Notes under the pieces: model-generated
Databases searched by the model: none
The model's input: the letters and a program-made list of their open reading frames with translations, nothing else
Told to the model about the DNA's origin: nothing
NCBI RefSeq assembly: GCF_900109915.1
Contig: NZ_FOBU01000001.1
Coordinates: 812,764-876,763, forward strand
Source of the DNA: Luteibacter sp. UNCMF331Sha3.1
Lineage (GTDB): Bacteria; Pseudomonadota; Gammaproteobacteria; Xanthomonadales; Rhodanobacteraceae
Direction: 5' to 3'
DNA: 64,000 nucleotides
In this document: piece by piece, positions 61,401 through 64,000 of the stretch
How positions within the stretch are numbered: the stretch's first letter is position 1
How the letters are laid out: each line of letters opens with the position of its first letter
Position numbers and translations under genes: made by a program

Positions 61401-64000
61401 ATGAACAAGCACATTCTTCGCAGGAGCGCACTCGCACTGGCGGTCTGTACCTGCCTGGGCGGCGTTTCCAGCGTCTTCGCACAGTCCACCACCGGCGGCC
61501 TCAACGGCTCCGTTCCGGCGGGTGGCAACCAGACCGTCGTCGTCGAAAGCACGACGGGCTTCCGCCGCGAGATCGGCGTCGATGCCAATGGCCGCTACAG
61601 CGCCACGCAGCTTCCGCTGGGCACGTACAACGTCACCCTGATGCGCGACGGCGCGCCCGTGGATTCCCGCAAGAACGTCACCCTGCGCGTCGGCGCCAGC
61701 ACGGACGTCTCGTTCGCCGCGGCCAGCACGGCGAGCAATGCGGAGAGCCTCGAAGGCGTGACCGTCACCGGCACCGCCCTGCCGAGCATCGACGTCACCG
61801 CGGTCGACTCGCGCACCGTCATCACCTCGGAGCAGCTCGCCCGCATGCCGCTCGGCCGTTCGGCCGAAGCCATCGCGCGCCTCGCTCCCGGCGTCGTGAA
61901 CAACGGCGGCGGCTTCACCAGCGACACCGGCAAGTCGGTCGTCAGCTTCGGTGGCGCGGCGGCCAACGAGAACGCGTATTACATCAACGGCTTCAACACG
62001 ACCGACCCGCTCAACGCGCTCGGCGGCCTGCAGCTCCCCTATGGCGCGATCGACCAGCAGGAAGTCTATACGGGCGGCTACAGTGCCCAGTACGGCCGTT
62101 CCGACGGTGGCGTGATCAGCCAGGTCGGCAAGCGCGGCACGAACGAGTGGCACTTCGGTGCGCAGCTGCTGTGGGAGCCGAACTGGGCGCGCGCGTCCGG
62201 CCCGAACCTGCATTACGCGAACACGCCGGCGTCCGCACCGGCCGGCGACCTGTATCAGCCGAAGAGCCAGAACGACAAGTGGACCACGACGGTGAGCGCT
62301 TATGCCGGCGGCCCGCTGATCAAGGACAAGCTCTTCTTCTTCGTCGCGGGTGAATTCGAGAAGACGGGCCAGCGCAACGTGAACCCGGTGGGCAACGGCA
62401 CCCCGGCGTCGACGAACTACTACTCCAATCCGCGCTGGTACAGCAAGCTCGACTGGAACATCAACGACAGCAATATCGTCGAGCTGACCAGCGTCGGCGA
62501 CAAGCGCGAAGGTTCCGGCACCCGCTACAGCTACAACTACGCCGATCTGTCGCGCCGCGCGCGTCTGGGCGACGTCAACGACACCAAGACCGGCGGCGAC
62601 CTGTGGGTCGGTAAGTACACCGGCTACCTCACGGACAACCTCACCATCAGCGCCACCTACGGCAAGATGTCGAGCAAGAACTACGAGCAGCCGACCGAGT
62701 ACGACCCGAATCTCGTTCGCGTCGACAACTCGGTGCGCCAGAACCCGGCGCTCAACGGCGGCACGCCGATCCAGAACAGCCAGGTGGGCAACATCAGCTC
62801 GCCGGCGCGTGGCAACAAGTCGACGAACCTCCGCTTCGATGTCCAGTACGTGGCCGGCGATCACACGCTCATGGCCGGTATCGACAACGTCCGCTCGCGC
62901 GTCATCGCGTTCGGCGACGCCAGCCCGGGCCCGGGCTACACCTGGAATTACGGCCAGTCCGCCGACCCGAACGAGGCGATCAACGACACGCCGGGACGTA
63001 ACTTCGTGCCTGCACCGGGCGGTTTCCCGAACGGCGGGCAGGGTTACTGGGTCCAGCGCAACATCGTGAGCAACCTCGTGAACGTGCGCTCCGACCAGAA
63101 GGCGCAGTTCATCGAAGACAAGTGGCAGGTCAACGATCGCGTGCTGCTCACGGTCGGTCTGCGCAACGACCAGTTCACCGACTACAACCAGTTCAGCCAG
63201 GCGTTCATCAAACAGACCCGTCCGCAGTGGGCGCCGCGCCTCGGCGCCGCGTGGGACGTGAACGGCGACGGCAGCTTCAAGGTCTACGCCAACGCCGGCC
63301 GTTACTACCTCGGCCTGCCGCTCAATCCGGCGACCGGTGCGGCCGCGGGTTACACATCGACGCAGCAGTACTACACCTACTCCGGCATCAACCCGGTGGA
63401 CGGCAGCCCGACGGGCCTGACGCAGTTCAGCGGCGTGGTCTCGGGCAACAACTCGTACGGCATCCCGCCTGACCCGCGTACCGTCGCCGCGAAGGATCTG
63501 AAGTCGGAGAACCAGGACGAGTACATCGTCGGCTTCGACAAGAGCTGGAACGAGAACTGGACGTACGGCGTCAAGCTGACGCAGCGCAAGCTCAACGCGG
63601 TGATCGACGACTTCTGCGACCTCGACGTCGTGAAGAACAAGGCGGAATCGCTCGGATATGAAATCGGTTCGACGAACAGCTGCTACCTCGTCAACGGCGG
63701 CCATTCGAACCAGTTCACGCTGATCGACACGGCCGGCAATCCGTTCGTCGTGCCGCTCAGCCGCGAAGAGATGGGCATGCCGAAGACGAAGCGTAAGTAC
63801 TACAGCGCCGAGTTCTACACCGAGCATCAGTTCGACGGCACGTGGTACGGCAAGTTCGACTACGTGTTCTCGCGCTCCTACGGCAACACCGAGGGCCAGG
63901 CCCGTACCGATACGCGCCAGGCCGGCGCCGCCGGCAGCGTGGACTGGGACAACCACTGGGTCATGGACGGCGCCAACGGTCCGCTCGGCAACGACCACAC
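61401..64000 (+). CDS. TonB-dependent receptor, Oar-like, with N-terminal carboxypeptidase-regulatory domain (3' end outside window)
   Basis: From ATG 61401 the frame is open to the window edge (866 codons). A signal peptide (MNKHILRRSALALAVCTCLGGVSSVFA) is followed by a carboxypeptidase-regulatory-like domain (GLNGSVPAGGNQTVVVESTTGFRREIGVDANGRYSATQLPLGTYNVTLMRDG), a TonB-box-like LEGVTVTGT, the plug (RTVITSEQLARMPLGRSAEAIARLAPGVV...FGGAAANENAYYINGFNTTDPLNALGG) and barrel strands such as KLFFFVAGEFEKTG and FYTEHQFDGTWYGKFDYVFS. This group imports larger substrates such as oligosaccharides or peptides with TonB energy. The substrate is unknown. Confidence 0.9.
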   Translation, partial: MNKHILRRSALALAVCTCLGGVSSVFAQSTTGGLNGSVPAGGNQTVVVESTTGFRREIGVDANGRYSATQLPLGTYNVTLMRDGAPVDSRKNVTLRVGASTDVSFAAASTASNAESLEGVTVTGTALPSIDVTAVDSRTVITSEQLARMPLGRSAEAIARLAPGVVNNGGGFTSDTGKSVVSFGGAAANENAYYINGFNTTDPLNALGGLQLPYGAIDQQEVYTGGYSAQYGRSDGGVISQVGKRGTNEWHFGAQLLWEPNWARASGPNLHYANTPASAPAGDLYQPKSQNDKWTTTVSAYAGGPLIKDKLFFFVAGEFEKTGQRNVNPVGNGTPASTNYYSNPRWYSKLDWNINDSNIVELTSVGDKREGSGTRYSYNYADLSRRARLGDVNDTKTGGDLWVGKYTGYLTDNLTISATYGKMSSKNYEQPTEYDPNLVRVDNSVRQNPALNGGTPIQNSQVGNISSPARGNKSTNLRFDVQYVAGDHTLMAGIDNVRSRVIAFGDASPGPGYTWNYGQSADPNEAINDTPGRNFVPAPGGFPNGGQGYWVQRNIVSNLVNVRSDQKAQFIEDKWQVNDRVLLTVGLRNDQFTDYNQFSQAFIKQTRPQWAPRLGAAWDVNGDGSFKVYANAGRYYLGLPLNPATGAAAGYTSTQQYYTYSGINPVDGSPTGLTQFSGVVSGNNSYGIPPDPRTVAAKDLKSENQDEYIVGFDKSWNENWTYGVKLTQRKLNAVIDDFCDLDVVKNKAESLGYEIGSTNSCYLVNGGHSNQFTLIDTAGNPFVVPLSREEMGMPKTKRKYYSAEFYTEHQFDGTWYGKFDYVFSRSYGNTEGQARTDTRQAGAAGSVDWDNHWVMDGANGPLGNDH

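Noticed and set aside
61308-63998. An 896-codon open frame on the minus strand
   Set aside because: It is the antisense shadow of the TonB-dependent receptor. The plus frame from 61401 has a signal peptide, plug and barrel features and stays open to the end.
1-64000. CRISPR arrays, insertion sequences, prophage or integrated elements
   Set aside because: No regularly spaced direct repeats, transposase, integrase or phage structural genes are visible. The only repeats are the dispersed palindromes, and the single tRNA has no integrase or direct repeat beside it.

Overview
The window is GC-rich DNA from a gammaproteobacterium. It is most likely a member of the Xanthomonadales family Rhodanobacteraceae (Luteibacter/Dyella-like). 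This rests on gene content and order that I recognise, not on a search: a pgk/tkt/fba/pyk/gap carbon-metabolism block, birA-coaX-SPOR order, a class I aldolase, an Oar-type TonB-dependent receptor, and a family of palindromic intergenic repeats built on GTGGGAGCCAGC. It reads as chromosome, with no phage, plasmid, IS element or CRISPR array. Gene density is high, many starts overlap the preceding stop (TAATG, ATGA, TGATG), and most genes have clear orthologue families.

Layout. 1-3.4 kb: the start of a cystathionine beta-synthase, a small DUF465 protein, a DUF4398-type envelope pair and the type IV pilus ATPase PilU. 3.4-16.2 kb: central carbon metabolism (pgk, a HAD phosphatase, tkt, class I fba, pyk, gap) interleaved with maiA, two paralogous outer-membrane beta-barrels, a secreted TonB-C-like protein, an S1/P1 nuclease and a small Sel1-like secreted protein. 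16.2-22.9 kb: aromatic amino-acid catabolism, with hpd, hmgA and fahA on the minus strand, a divergent MarR regulator, a POT peptide transporter and tryptophan 2,3-dioxygenase. 23.1-26.5 kb: a 2-oxoacid dehydrogenase operon (E1 alpha, E1 beta, E2). 26.6-33.5 kb: YehS-like and VOC proteins, trpS with a C-terminal extension, arginase, a secreted alpha-amylase with a starch-binding domain, a LysR regulator and tRNA-Thr(UGU). 33.5-41.6 kb: SPOR protein, coaX, birA, an MtfA-type peptidase, a PepSY-PhoP-PhoQ-like operon, a GNAT enzyme and dusA. 41.6-51.9 kb: small accessory modules, including a quinone-reductase/HxlR divergent pair, LysR/SDR divergent pair, a Tat-exported threonine-aldolase-like enzyme, a ParB-like protein, an SGNH hydrolase and a methyltransferase. 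52-60 kb: a GH97 glycosidase facing a run of two unusual histidine kinases and an alpha/beta hydrolase. 60-64 kb: exonuclease III and a large TonB-dependent receptor cut by the window end.

How it works together. Phenylalanine/tyrosine degradation (hpd, hmgA, maiA, fahA) yields fumarate and acetoacetate, and kynA and rocF add tryptophan and arginine breakdown, while a POT transporter can supply peptides. Starch and alpha-galactoside-type sugars are addressed by the secreted amylase and GH97. The glycolytic genes and the oxoacid dehydrogenase carry the carbon onward.

The best regulatory signal is a 14-base perfect palindrome inside the spacer of a near-consensus promoter in the hpd/marR divergent region. 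A second operator-like palindrome lies between the quinone-reductase and HxlR genes. I see no single spectacular undescribed system. The most system-like candidate is the hybrid-kinase, hydrolase and propeller-kinase run at 53.8-59.95 kb.
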